In this document: one piece after another, positions 19,166 to 28,548 of the stretch
Position numbering within the stretch: the first letter of the stretch is position 1
How the letters are laid out: the number at the start of each line of letters is the position of its first letter
From: Clostridium lacusfryxellense
GTDB taxonomy: Bacteria; Bacillota; Clostridia; Clostridiales; Clostridiaceae
Assembly: GCF_018861735.1 (NCBI RefSeq)
Contig: NZ_JAHLEB010000003.1
Span: forward strand, 62,001-126,000
DNA: 64,000 nt
Reading direction: 5' to 3'
Notes under the pieces: generated by a model
The model's database searches: none
The model's input: the letters and a program-made list of their open reading frames with translations, nothing else
What the model was told of the DNA's origin: nothing
Translations under genes and position numbers: made by a program

Positions 19166-19189
19166 ATTATTTAACTGGGGGCAAAATAA

Positions 19190-19483
19190 ATGGAAACAAA
19201 AGATTTATTAGTTAAGATTAATTATTCAAAGGAAGGTAATGACAGTTTAGCAATAACATATGCTCAAAATACCGATAAAATTAATCATTCTTCTAAATAT
19301 TTAATATGTGGTGGAATGTATAATAGAAATGGTGGAACAATAATATTTAAGGCTAAAAATATAGAAGAAGCTACAGAAATAGCTAATAATAATTTAGTAG
19401 CTAAAGCAGGTTCCAATAAATATGAGTATATTAAACAAGGAATATATGATAAACAATACATAGAAAATAAAATTAAAATATAG
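19190..19483 (+). CDS. YciI-like small protein under a LexA-type promoter
   Basis: 97 residues. The pattern SKYLICGGMYNRNGGTIIFKAKNIEEATEIANNN resembles the YciI/dimeric alpha-beta barrel family, in which a Gly-rich turn and an 'eea' helix precede a conserved Asp-Pro. That Asp-Pro is replaced by Asn-Leu here, so catalysis may be lost. CTGGGGG lies before the ATG. The leader is about 190 bases long and contains the hairpin repeats. The LexA box implies induction by DNA damage. The function is not known. Confidence 0.7.
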   Translation: METKDLLVKINYSKEGNDSLAITYAQNTDKINHSSKYLICGGMYNRNGGTIIFKAKNIEEATEIANNNLVAKAGSNKYEYIKQGIYDKQYIENKIKI

Positions 19484-19490
19484 AAAATAA

Positions 19491-19521
19491 AAGGGTATTC
19501 CTTAATTTAGGAGTACCCTCT
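19491..19521 (+). terminator. hairpin terminator after the YciI-like gene
   Basis: AAGGGTATTCCT and AGGAGTACCCTCT form a stem with one G-T pair and a six-base loop, followed by a T-rich stretch. Confidence 0.65.
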
Positions 19522-19577
19522 TGCTTTTACTAATACACATAAACAAATGTTAAATGGAAGTTATAGTTAACGTTATA

Positions 19578-20696
19578 TTAAACTGCAAATTCAATATTTT
19601 GAATTACAATATCTAAATTCGAAATTAATGAAATAGTAGCTCCGATTTCTTGAGAATTACGTCTATTCCCTTTCTTTACTATCTTAACCTGTGGTCTTAA
19701 AGCAAAATTTGGTAGTATGGTTGTTACCACTCCGATGTCACCAGTGCTAAGTTTTACTAGAGTTCCAGGTGGATAGGGAACAACTGCCTTAGAAAAAGCT
19801 TTAACCATTTCATAATCAAATTGAGTATCACCATGGGCAAATATGTATTCGACAGCGTCGCTAGGGCTCATAGCTTTTCTATAATGGCGGTCAGACGTAA
19901 GAGCATCATAAACATCTGCAATAGCAACAATTCTAGCAAATCTATTTATTGATTTATTCTTTATATTATCGGGATATCCGTTCCCATTTACTTTTTCATG
20001 GTGCTGAAGAGCCACAATTCTAGCGGGCGCGGAGATTTCTAAACAGCCTCTTAAATAATCATAACCTTTAGTAGTATGTTCTTTTATTGTTTTGAATTCA
20101 TCCTCAGTTAAAGGTCCGGGTTTTAAGATTATATCTTTCGGAATAAGGACTTTACCAATGTCATGTATTAATGCACCCATGCATAAGGTATAAAGTTCAT
20201 GTTGATTTAAATGAAGTTGGACACCTAATACTAGAGAGAGCACAGCAACATTTACGCTATGTTGGTAGGTGTAATTATCCATACTTTTAATGTCTACTAA
20301 ACTAATCATTACATTTTTTTTGCTTATAATTTCGTCGATAATATCTTTAGCAATATTTCCTATCGATTCAAAATATGTTTGTTTTTCTTTTATAAATTTT
20401 TTTTGATTAAAATTATTAGTATCAGAGTATAAATTATATTTTTCGAAGCTATAGAAGGTCTCTTTAATAGCTTTAATAGCATGTTGGCGTAGTTCGGGTT
20501 TTATTACATCATCTATTAGAGCTTCACTATACTCGTCAGCGATATATAAAGAAAAAATTTGTAAGCGTTTTATTCGTACTAAAAAAATATCAGTTAATGT
20601 AACACCCTCTCTTAAAAGAACCCTTCCATCATTATCAAAGATAGTTTTGGCCAAACAATCCCCGGGTTTCGCAAATTCTATTGGTACAAGTCTCAT
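19578..20696 (-). CDS. HD-GYP domain protein (predicted c-di-GMP phosphodiesterase)
   Basis: 372 residues. A variable N-terminal domain of about 120 residues is followed by an HD-GYP domain: HSVNVAVLS, HDIGKVLIPKDIILKPGPL, the conserved HHEKVNGNGYP, and ADVYDALTSDRHYR. A C-terminal beta-rich tail (GDIGVVTTILPN) completes it. The family hydrolyses c-di-GMP with a metal centre. I choose the ATG at 20696, with GGGGTG upstream. A TTG at 20717 is possible. The GGDEF protein at 22826 is 2 kb away, and a remnant of a second copy lies at 53923. Confidence 0.92.
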   Translation of the reverse strand: MRLVPIEFAKPGDCLAKTIFDNDGRVLLREGVTLTDIFLVRIKRLQIFSLYIADEYSEALIDDVIKPELRQHAIKAIKETFYSFEKYNLYSDTNNFNQKKFIKEKQTYFESIGNIAKDIIDEIISKKNVMISLVDIKSMDNYTYQHSVNVAVLSLVLGVQLHLNQHELYTLCMGALIHDIGKVLIPKDIILKPGPLTEDEFKTIKEHTTKGYDYLRGCLEISAPARIVALQHHEKVNGNGYPDNIKNKSINRFARIVAIADVYDALTSDRHYRKAMSPSDAVEYIFAHGDTQFDYEMVKAFSKAVVPYPPGTLVKLSTGDIGVVTTILPNFALRPQVKIVKKGNRRNSQEIGATISLISNLDIVIQNIEFAV

Positions 20697-21171
20697 AACT
20701 ACATCACACCCCAACACAAAAATTAAGTCGCTTTAACGGATTTTAATTATAATTCAAAATAAAAACATTTATCTTCAAACTGGTTATACATTACATAAAA
20801 TTGAATTGATGAAATATATAGGTATAATAATATATTTTACACTATTTTAAGAATAAATTACACTAATAGTTTATAATTATATATATTACACTTAATATCA
20901 TTAGATAATATAATAGTAAATAAAACCAAGTATTTCAATTTTATTCTGTTGGGTGTATAAAGAATTTTAAGAAATAAGCTTGAATACTTGCGATTATGAA
21001 CTATAATTAAAGATGGAATCATCGATATAGGATATAATCTTAAGAAATTGGGATTGCTAAAAAATAATCATATACTTAGGCAAATTTATAAAATAATAAG
21101 TCTAGGATGTCTTATAACTAAATTGTAGTTAAAATTGATGTTTTGAATAATCTTAACAGGGAGGAAATATA
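20697..21171. other. AT-rich divergent intergenic region, nothing identified
   Basis: 475 bases between the divergent HD-GYP and map genes. It must hold both promoters, but I see no clear -35/-10 pair, hairpin or coding potential. It is very rich in A and T. Confidence 0.4.
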
Positions 21172-22041
21172 ATGGATAAAGATAAATTATCTCGAAATGA
21201 TGTTTGTTGGTGTGGAAGTGGTAAAAAATATAAAAAGTGCCATATGGACCAGGATACATTCATAAGTAATATAGAGGAAAAAGTAGGTTATGCAATACCT
21301 AGAGATATCATGAAGTCAAAAGAACAAATAGATGGTATAAGAAAGAGTTGTAAGCTAACTCATGAGATATTAGATATGGTTGGAGAGAAAATAAAAGTAG
21401 GAATAACCACAAATGATATTAATACTTGGGTACATGAATATACAGTAGCCCATAACGCATATCCTGCACCACTAGGTTATGGTGGTTTTCCAAAGAGTGT
21501 ATGTACGTCAATAAATGATGTAATATGTCATGGCATACCAAGCGATACTGTTTTAAAAGATGGAGATATAGTAAATGTAGATGTTACTTGCATACTAGAT
21601 GGTTATTACGGTGATGCCAATAGAATGTTCATAATGGGGCAAGCGTCGAAAGAAGCAGTAGATTTGGTACGGGTATCAAAGGAATGTTTAGAAAGAGGCA
21701 TAGAGCAAGTGAAGCCTTTTAATACACTTGGGGACATTGGAAATGCTATTCAAGAGCATGCAGAAAGTCTTGGATATTCCGTAGTATACGATTATGGTGG
21801 GCATGGCGTTGGATTAGAGTTTCATGAAGAACCTTTTGTACCTCATATAGGTAAAAAAGGAGAAGGGTCGATTTTATTACCTAATATGACCTTTACTATT
21901 GAACCTATGATTAATATTGGTAGTCCAGAGACTGAGGTACTTGAGGATGATTGGACAGCCGTTACAGTAGATGGTTCATTGTCATCACAGTGGGAACACA
22001 CTATACTTGTTACAGAGACTGGATTTGAAATATTAACATAA
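21172..22041 (+). CDS. map: type I methionine aminopeptidase with N-terminal SEC-C motif
   Basis: 289 residues. The N-terminal metal-binding SEC-C motif ([13 protein letters not shown], residues 11-23) precedes a MetAP type I domain. Metal ligands lie in the segments VNVDVTCILDGYYGDANR, GHGVGLEFHEEP, TFTIEPMI and SQWEHT. It removes initiator methionine. The SEC-C extension may tether it to ribosomes or SecA, which is inference. GGGAGG precedes the ATG. Confidence 0.93.
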   Translation: MDKDKLSRNDVCWCGSGKKYKKCHMDQDTFISNIEEKVGYAIPRDIMKSKEQIDGIRKSCKLTHEILDMVGEKIKVGITTNDINTWVHEYTVAHNAYPAPLGYGGFPKSVCTSINDVICHGIPSDTVLKDGDIVNVDVTCILDGYYGDANRMFIMGQASKEAVDLVRVSKECLERGIEQVKPFNTLGDIGNAIQEHAESLGYSVVYDYGGHGVGLEFHEEPFVPHIGKKGEGSILLPNMTFTIEPMINIGSPETEVLEDDWTAVTVDGSLSSQWEHTILVTETGFEILT

Positions 22042-22065
22042 GAAAAATAAAAACAAATTGTAAGC

Positions 22066-22109
22066 GCATATTAAAAACACCATCCTAAAGGGTGGTGTTT
22101 TTAATATGC
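22066..22109. terminator. bidirectional terminator after map
   Basis: 20-base arms (22066-22085 and 22090-22109) with one G-T pair and a TAAA loop. T runs within the right arm and A runs within the left arm suit both the map gene and the convergent inhibitor gene. Confidence 0.85.
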
Positions 22110-22125
22110 TTATTATTTGAGATTT

Positions 22126-22470
22126 CTATTCTATTTTTACTATGTATGAATACTCATCTAAGAAGCGAGAGTCACTTTTCCAACTGTTATAGTAAGCGAA
22201 ATGTATTTTGCATTCACCACATTTTAAGCATTTAAATCTCCAAATTATTTGTAGGCTTCCTCCTATTATATTGGATTTGTTAAAATCAAATTTTTTTTTG
22301 TTTTCTAAAGTAAGAATAGAAGGATCAGAAATAGTATAGTACCAACAATAGCCTGTAGATGGGGATTCGGTGAGCTCAATAATCATTTGATTATTGTTAT
22401 GGATCAAATTAATAGAATTATAGCTTAAGGCGATAGCATCTAATTTGGAAACTTCATATTCAAAGGTCAA
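22126..22470 (-). CDS. chagasin-like (I42) peptidase inhibitor
   Basis: 114 residues. ESPSTGYCWYY corresponds to the NPTTGY.W loop, IIGGSLQIIWRF to the GxGG loop region, and YYNSWKS to the third RPW-type loop of chagasin. The family blocks papain-like cysteine peptidases. No signal peptide is visible, so it would act in the cytoplasm, unlike most bacterial members. It starts with TTG behind a full AAGGAGGGTGAT ribosome site. No C1 peptidase is in the window. Confidence 0.75.
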   Translation of the reverse strand: MTFEYEVSKLDAIALSYNSINLIHNNNQMIIELTESPSTGYCWYYTISDPSILTLENKKKFDFNKSNIIGGSLQIIWRFKCLKCGECKIHFAYYNSWKSDSRFLDEYSYIVKIE

Positions 22471-22825
22471 GCAATCACCCTCCTTAAATTATCTATACCA
22501 AATCGAGGTATACAGTTTTTTTCATAGAATAAGATAAATTATTATTGTTACTATTATTTCTATAATATTCTTTTTTATTCATGTAACAACAGTATTATAA
22601 TTGATGTTTTAGTAGTTATATTATGTATCATATAAATAAAAAAAGTAAATAATAGAACAATTTGGTATAATAACAGCGGAGGATATATTTTTATAATTTG
22701 GAATAAATATATTATTATATAAATTAATAATGGTATATAAAAAAGATTTATATTATAATATTGATAATAATAAATTTGTTTAATTGATATTTTTTGTTTA
22801 ATTGATATTTAAGGGTGTGATTAAA
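22471..22825. promoter_or_regulatory. divergent intergenic region with extended -10 promoter and 17-base direct repeat
   Basis: TGGTATAAT at 22663-22671 is an extended -10 element on the plus strand, with a long leader toward the 22826 gene. A 17-base sequence (TTTGTTTAATTGATATT) is duplicated in tandem at 22775-22791 and 22793-22809, just before the ribosome site. No other feature was identified. Confidence 0.5.
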
Positions 22826-25800
22826 ATGGAGATTATTAACAATAGGTATAGAATAGTTGAATGTATAAACCAAAATAGGTTGGTTTCCAGTTATGTAGTA
22901 AATGACATAATAAAAAATCATGATACAGTTCAATTAAATATTATTAATTCGGAGTATGTACATAAGAAACTAATTGAATTCTATACTAATGAGTTTATGA
23001 ATTTAACTAACTTTAAATGTAAAAATATAATTTCAATATACGACTTTGCTTTAGTTAAGTTGATAGATAATAAAAAATTAGATGAAAAAGTATATTTCTT
23101 CACAAATGAATATGTGATAAATAATTCTACTATTTTAGATATTTCACTTGGTAAAACAAGTATGGAAATATTAGATATGTTTATAGAAATTTGCCAAAGT
23201 ATAAATTATCTGCATTTGAAGGGCGTTATTTATAGTGATATAAATTTATCTAATATTATAGTGCAAAACACATTTGAAAATAAAAAAGATGATATTAAGT
23301 TTAAAGATTTTGCAACTATTGAACTTGAAAAACAAGGGTTCTTTAAAAATAAAAGTTATCAAAATTATTTTAAAGCACCAGAGGTATTAAAAGGTGAAAA
23401 ATGCAATGTGCTCAGTGATATATATTCACTAGGGATTTTATTGATTGTTATTTATATGAGGAGTAAAGAGGACAATTTTATATTTAATGAAGAAACTAAG
23501 GATTTTGACGAAATCAAGGTAAATGAAATATTTAATAATAATGAAAAGTTGAATATAAAATTCAAAAGTATTATAAAGAAAATGATTAATAGTAATCCGC
23601 AAAAAAGATATAAAAACATATCTGAACTTGTAATAGATATAAATATTATTTTTGAAACTAATTATGTACCACATAGAAAAGATGAACTGGAAAAATTAAA
23701 TTTTAATTTAAAAATGGTAGGTAAAGAGGAAGAAGTTGAAAAAATAACTAAGATCTATGATTCTATTAAAAATAAAAATGCAAATAATTCTACTATTTTG
23801 ATTCATGGTGAATCAGGTATTGGGAAAACACGGTTTCTTAAAAAATTAAAATATATTTTTGATTTAAAGAAAGTAAATGTTTACAGCAGTTTTGCATTAG
23901 ATGAATCTACTAAAGATAGTAGCAAGGCCTTCATTCATATATTAAAGTTATTTATCGCGCAGGCACAACCAGGTCTATTGGAAAGATACGAAGCGGAGCT
24001 TGTTAAATTTATACCTGGACTTGGGGACAAAAAAAATATAATATATTCAAAGCCTTTAAGTGAAGAAAAAGAAAAATTTAGGCTTATAAATAGAGCGGCT
24101 GGGTTTATTGAAGAATGTGTAAACAATATACCTATAGTAATAATTATTGATAATTTGCATTTGGCGGATTCTTTTACAATAGAATTAATAGAATATCTTA
24201 TAAGAAATAAGATACCAAATAAAAATATTATGTTTATAATGTCCTACTGTGATGGAGAATGTATATTAAATAAAAAGTTCACAGAATTTATAGAAAATAT
24301 GTCTGGCACAAATGGAGTTAGTAATATATTTTTGAAAGAATTAACACAAGTACAAGTTGGTAAAATGATACAAGATATTTTAAGTTCCCCTACTATACCA
24401 TATCAATTTGCAAACAGTGTTTATGAGAAAACAAAAGGCAATCCATTATTTGTGCAAGAGATTATAAAGAATTCATTTAATAAAAAATATATTTATATAG
24501 ACGATATAAAGGGTTCTTGGGCTAAAGAGTATGATTATTCTGAATTTATAATGCCAACTGATATGCATCAAGTATTATTAAGCCAAGTTAACGAAATGGG
24601 AGAACTAAATCATATTATTTTAGAAATAATATCGATATTTGAAAGTGCTATTTCATTAGAGATAATTAAAGGTTTTCTTGAAGATTATAATGTTGAGTTA
24701 GAAGATAGTATTAAAGGACTCATTTCCTCAGGAATACTATGTAAAAAAATTGAAGACAGAGGTTTCGTATTTGGGTTTTACAATAAATTTTTAAAAAGCC
24801 TAATGTATGAAAAAATAAGCGATGAAGACAAAATAACCATGCATAGATTAGCTTCCGTATTACTTGAGAATTTGTATTGCCAAGGTGGTACAGAATATAT
24901 TGAGGAATTAATTTATCATTTAGAAAAATCAAATCAGCAGAAGAAGATTATAGATTATTGTATTGAAAATGCTGAAAAGATGAAACTTCTAAAAAACAGG
25001 AGGGATGCTATAAAAAACTTAACAAAAGCGGTATCTATTATGGACTATTCGTGCGATTCAATTAAAAATATAAGTATTATTATGGACCTTGCAGCGTTAA
25101 ATGAAGATGAGGGTAATATAGATTTAGCAGTAAATTACTATTTGTTAATAGAGAAGTATCATGATAATACAAATCTTCACGAATATATAATAGATAGCTT
25201 AATTAAGGTGGCTGAAATAGAGCTAAGTAAAAATAATATAGATAAAACTATTTTCTATATTGATAAAATTAATGTGATGCTTGAGAAAGTAGATTATATT
25301 TCAGGGATGCTTAGGTGCCAAGGTATACTAGCCGCTGTATATGACATAAATCAAGAGTATTCAAAAGTTGAAACTATATGCAATGTATGTATGCAACAAT
25401 GTATAGGGGAATATGATAAGCTAAAAATTATATTCAACCATCATATGGGAAAAGTTTGCTTAAGAAATGGTAAAGCTGGAGAAGCATTAGCTATTTTTGA
25501 AGCAAATATAGATTTATGTAATAAGTATAATAACATTGGTATATTAATAAAGTCTTTAAACAATGTTGGAGTTATTTATGGTCATTATTACCAAGATAAT
25601 AATAAGGCTATAAAGTACTTTATTGAAATGAAGGATATATGCCAAAAAAATAATATTAGTAGTTGTGAGATAGATGCATCGATAAATATTGCTGCTACAT
25701 ATGCTTCAGAGCAACAGTATGAAATGTCATTACAATTTTTTATTCAAACGCTAGAAAAATGCAAAAAATATCAATATGAGTTCTATACATTTTATTGTTA

Positions 25801-28264
25801 CACCAGTATTGCAAGCGTATATTTAAAATTAGACAATTATAACGATGCCTATAAGTATTATAAGTTCTGCATTAAAGAGTTAGAGAAATATCCTAATCAA
25901 GGTAAAGATATAAGAGAATTTTATTTTTTAGCATCTGAAATAAACTATAAACTGGGAGATTTGGTGAAGGCTAAATTTTATATTAATAAAACATTAAAAT
26001 TATATGAAAATGACAATTCTATAAAGAAATGGCAAGCAGTTATTTTAAATGAAAATATAAAAATTCGTTCCAGGTCAAATGATGAAGAAATAGATTTAAG
26101 TATAAAAAATATTATAATTATAGCTAATAAAATATTAGCTAATACTAGCAGGCTTAATATATTCTATGATTTAATAATTTTCTTGTATGAAGAAGGTAAA
26201 CAAAAATATGTAATTAATATTTTAAATGAGATTAACAAGATTGATATTGATATCGATATAAAAGAGTATAGAGTATACATTAAAAAATTATATGTTGATG
26301 GACTAATTGAAAAGAAGAGTAAGCTTAAACTTTTCAAAGAAGCGTTAGAATATTCTAAAAAATATAAAATAGCAGATATTTGCTGGAGAATATCTACATC
26401 AATTGCCGATTGTTATTTTGAAAAAAAAGATTATTTGTATGCAGTGATTTACTATTTTGAGGCCTGTGGTATATTAAAGGATATAAATCTTGATCTACCC
26501 ATATCATATAGATTAAGTTACATTAAACTAAATAATGCATTAAGGCCTTTTGATAAGTTTCTAGGTGTCAATAACTATTACAAGAATAATAAAGATGTAT
26601 CAATGTTAAAATTTGATCCTATTAAGGTTAAGGATGAAGAAGAATTAGATTTTTTATTAAAGCAAGTAAATCCTAAAGACATATTAAAGAATAAAAATCT
26701 TATAAAGTCTATAAAAAAAGTATATTCATTTTCTCTTCATGAGGATATTCATGACATAAATGATGTATTAGAAAATCTACAATCTGACAACATCAAAAAC
26801 TTAGAACTTATAATTGATTATTTATCATCTATAACTTTAGCTACTAGGGGTACTATCATTATGGGTGATAATGATAATGGATACAAAGTAATTGCGTCTA
26901 GTGATAGAAAATATGAATTATCACAAAATCCAGAAAGTTCAGCTAAGATTTTAGGTGTTGATAATCCAGTTTTAGTAACTGATGTTTTACCTAAGGAAGA
27001 GTTAAAAAGTATTTATAATAATTTGAAGGCGTATATTTGTATTCCTATTATTATGGACAATGGCAATGAGAAAGACTTTATGAAAAATGAGAGAAGAAAA
27101 AATCCGCAGGATGTTAAACATGTTATTGGTTATATATATATTGAATCACAAAGAGTGCTTAACAATATTAACAGTGATAGCATGAAAAAATGTATGGAGA
27201 TTAGTAAAGTTGTAGGTATAATTATTGAAAAATATAAGCTTAGGTTAAGTGCATCTATTGATAAATTAACGGGCACGCTTACTAGAAAATATCTAGAAGA
27301 GGCATTAGATGAACAAATTGAAGTAGCAAGTCTTAATGGAAGTAAGTTTTCCATTATTATGTATGATTTGGATCACTTTAAAATGGTAAATGATAAATTT
27401 GGACATCGGACAGGAGATTATGTTTTAAAAAGAGTTTGCGAAGTTGTGATGGACAATTTAAGAGAAACAGATATTGTAGGTAGGTATGGTGGGGAAGAGT
27501 TTATTATTATTCTTCCGGATACTGATATTTGCGGAGCACAGCTTGTAGCTGAAAAACTTAGGAATAAAATTGAAAGTGAGAAGATACTAGACGATAGACG
27601 AGATGTTACTGTAAGTTTGGGCGTGATTTCATGTCCGCTAAACGGTGAGTGGCAAGGAGAATTAGTGGAGAGAGTGGATCAAGCATTATATGTAGCTAAG
27701 CAGCGTGGAAGAAATAGATATGTTGCTTGGGATAGTGAGTTTTTAGTAAAAGCAAAAAAAACAGATAGACTTGCTGGAATAATAACGGGTAATGAAATAC
27801 AAGACCACAGAAATGTGCTTGCCATGATAGAATTAATTGAAATTATAAATAAAAGCGTTACAAAAGAAGATAAAATATACAGTTTATTAGGTAGAATTAT
27901 TGAAATTACAGAAGCGCAAAATGGTATTTTGTTTATTAACGATAATGGAGATATCACTGGGAAATATTCAAGAAAAATTTTTGAAAGTGGATGGATTGAG
28001 AGTGATATGTATAATAAGAATATAATAAAGTCTGTAATTGATAGTAAACAAGGGGTATGTAAAATTGATTGGGATACAATAATTGAGTATGATGTTATTA
28101 CTGGTATTCCAAATTGGCAGTCTGTTATAGCTGTACCACTTATTATAGGCGATCAAATAAAAGGAGTGTTATATTTAAGTGAATCAACTAAAGCAAAAGA
28201 ATTTAATTTTGATGATGTTAATTTTGTAAAGACTCTTGGCAAGATAATAGCACCTATACTTTAA
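22826..28264 (+). CDS. giant signalling protein: pseudokinase-AAA-TPR-GAF-GGDEF-GAF
   Basis: 1812 residues from the ATG behind AAGGGTGTGATT; a TTG at 22802 is less likely. Residues 1-280 have a Ser/Thr kinase fold with catalytic-loop Asp138 (YSDINLSNII), but DFG is DFA and the beta-3 Lys appears replaced (VQLNII), so kinase activity is doubtful. An AAA/STAND-type ATPase follows (Walker A GESGIGKT near 328, Walker B VIIIDNLHLAD near 436). About 500 residues of TPR-like helices come next. A GAF-like domain leads to a GGDEF domain (DKLTGTLTRKY near 1479, GGEEF near 1555) with the RxxD inhibitory site (RETD) five residues ahead. A second GAF ends the protein. Predicted to make c-di-GMP in response to cytoplasmic signals. 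Confidence 0.88.
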   Translation: MEIINNRYRIVECINQNRLVSSYVVNDIIKNHDTVQLNIINSEYVHKKLIEFYTNEFMNLTNFKCKNIISIYDFALVKLIDNKKLDEKVYFFTNEYVINNSTILDISLGKTSMEILDMFIEICQSINYLHLKGVIYSDINLSNIIVQNTFENKKDDIKFKDFATIELEKQGFFKNKSYQNYFKAPEVLKGEKCNVLSDIYSLGILLIVIYMRSKEDNFIFNEETKDFDEIKVNEIFNNNEKLNIKFKSIIKKMINSNPQKRYKNISELVIDINIIFETNYVPHRKDELEKLNFNLKMVGKEEEVEKITKIYDSIKNKNANNSTILIHGESGIGKTRFLKKLKYIFDLKKVNVYSSFALDESTKDSSKAFIHILKLFIAQAQPGLLERYEAELVKFIPGLGDKKNIIYSKPLSEEKEKFRLINRAAGFIEECVNNIPIVIIIDNLHLADSFTIELIEYLIRNKIPNKNIMFIMSYCDGECILNKKFTEFIENMSGTNGVSNIFLKELTQVQVGKMIQDILSSPTIPYQFANSVYEKTKGNPLFVQEIIKNSFNKKYIYIDDIKGSWAKEYDYSEFIMPTDMHQVLLSQVNEMGELNHIILEIISIFESAISLEIIKGFLEDYNVELEDSIKGLISSGILCKKIEDRGFVFGFYNKFLKSLMYEKISDEDKITMHRLASVLLENLYCQGGTEYIEELIYHLEKSNQQKKIIDYCIENAEKMKLLKNRRDAIKNLTKAVSIMDYSCDSIKNISIIMDLAALNEDEGNIDLAVNYYLLIEKYHDNTNLHEYIIDSLIKVAEIELSKNNIDKTIFYIDKINVMLEKVDYISGMLRCQGILAAVYDINQEYSKVETICNVCMQQCIGEYDKLKIIFNHHMGKVCLRNGKAGEALAIFEANIDLCNKYNNIGILIKSLNNVGVIYGHYYQDNNKAIKYFIEMKDICQKNNISSCEIDASINIAATYASEQQYEMSLQFFIQTLEKCKKYQYEFYTFYCYTSIASVYLKLDNYNDAYKYYKFCIKELEKYPNQGKDIREFYFLASEINYKLGDLVKAKFYINKTLKLYENDNSIKKWQAVILNENIKIRSRSNDEEIDLSIKNIIIIANKILANTSRLNIFYDLIIFLYEEGKQKYVINILNEINKIDIDIDIKEYRVYIKKLYVDGLIEKKSKLKLFKEALEYSKKYKIADICWRISTSIADCYFEKKDYLYAVIYYFEACGILKDINLDLPISYRLSYIKLNNALRPFDKFLGVNNYYKNNKDVSMLKFDPIKVKDEEELDFLLKQVNPKDILKNKNLIKSIKKVYSFSLHEDIHDINDVLENLQSDNIKNLELIIDYLSSITLATRGTIIMGDNDNGYKVIASSDRKYELSQNPESSAKILGVDNPVLVTDVLPKEELKSIYNNLKAYICIPIIMDNGNEKDFMKNERRKNPQDVKHVIGYIYIESQRVLNNINSDSMKKCMEISKVVGIIIEKYKLRLSASIDKLTGTLTRKYLEEALDEQIEVASLNGSKFSIIMYDLDHFKMVNDKFGHRTGDYVLKRVCEVVMDNLRETDIVGRYGGEEFIIILPDTDICGAQLVAEKLRNKIESEKILDDRRDVTVSLGVISCPLNGEWQGELVERVDQALYVAKQRGRNRYVAWDSEFLVKAKKTDRLAGIITGNEIQDHRNVLAMIELIEIINKSVTKEDKIYSLLGRIIEITEAQNGILFINDNGDITGKYSRKIFESGWIESDMYNKNIIKSVIDSKQGVCKIDWDTIIEYDVITGIPNWQSVIAVPLIIGDQIKGVLYLSESTKAKEFNFDDVNFVKTLGKIIAPIL

Positions 28265-28326
28265 TTTTAAAAGTATAAAGAAACGAAAAAGTATATATGA
28301 TCTGTAGATCAGAAGGAAATGTTTTG

Positions 28327-28354
28327 ATAGGCTCCACCGGAAGGTGGGGCCTAT
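28327..28354 (+). terminator. terminator after the giant signalling gene
   Basis: Perfect GC-rich stem except one G-T pair (ATAGGCTCCACC at 28327-28338, GGTGGGGCCTAT at 28343-28354) with a GGAA tetraloop. The T run is poor. Confidence 0.7.
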
Positions 28355-28464
28355 TATTGTCAAATGTGCATGAAAATTTACCAATATTAATATTTCTATA
28401 ATATATATAATAAAGGAAAAGTTTCAATAATTGTACAAATCAACAAAACAAAAGTATACTAAAA

Positions 28465-28487
28465 TTGTATAAATATGAATTATACAA
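28465..28487. promoter_or_regulatory. candidate response-regulator operator
   Basis: TTGTATAA (28465-28472) and TTATACAA (28480-28487) are perfect inverted arms around seven bases. A TATAAT (28505-28510) follows with no good -35. The arms lie where an activator would replace the -35 contact, so the adjacent OmpR-type regulator may activate its own gene. This is inference. Confidence 0.5.
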
Positions 28488-28548
28488 GTGTGGATAAAAT
28501 TACATATAATAGAAAATATATTAAATTAATTTATAAAGGGTGAGAGGA

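Noticed and set aside
22775-22809. Regulatory direct repeat before the giant gene
   Set aside because: An exact 17-base tandem copy in extremely AT-rich DNA is as easily a slippage product. Noted in the intergenic entry only.
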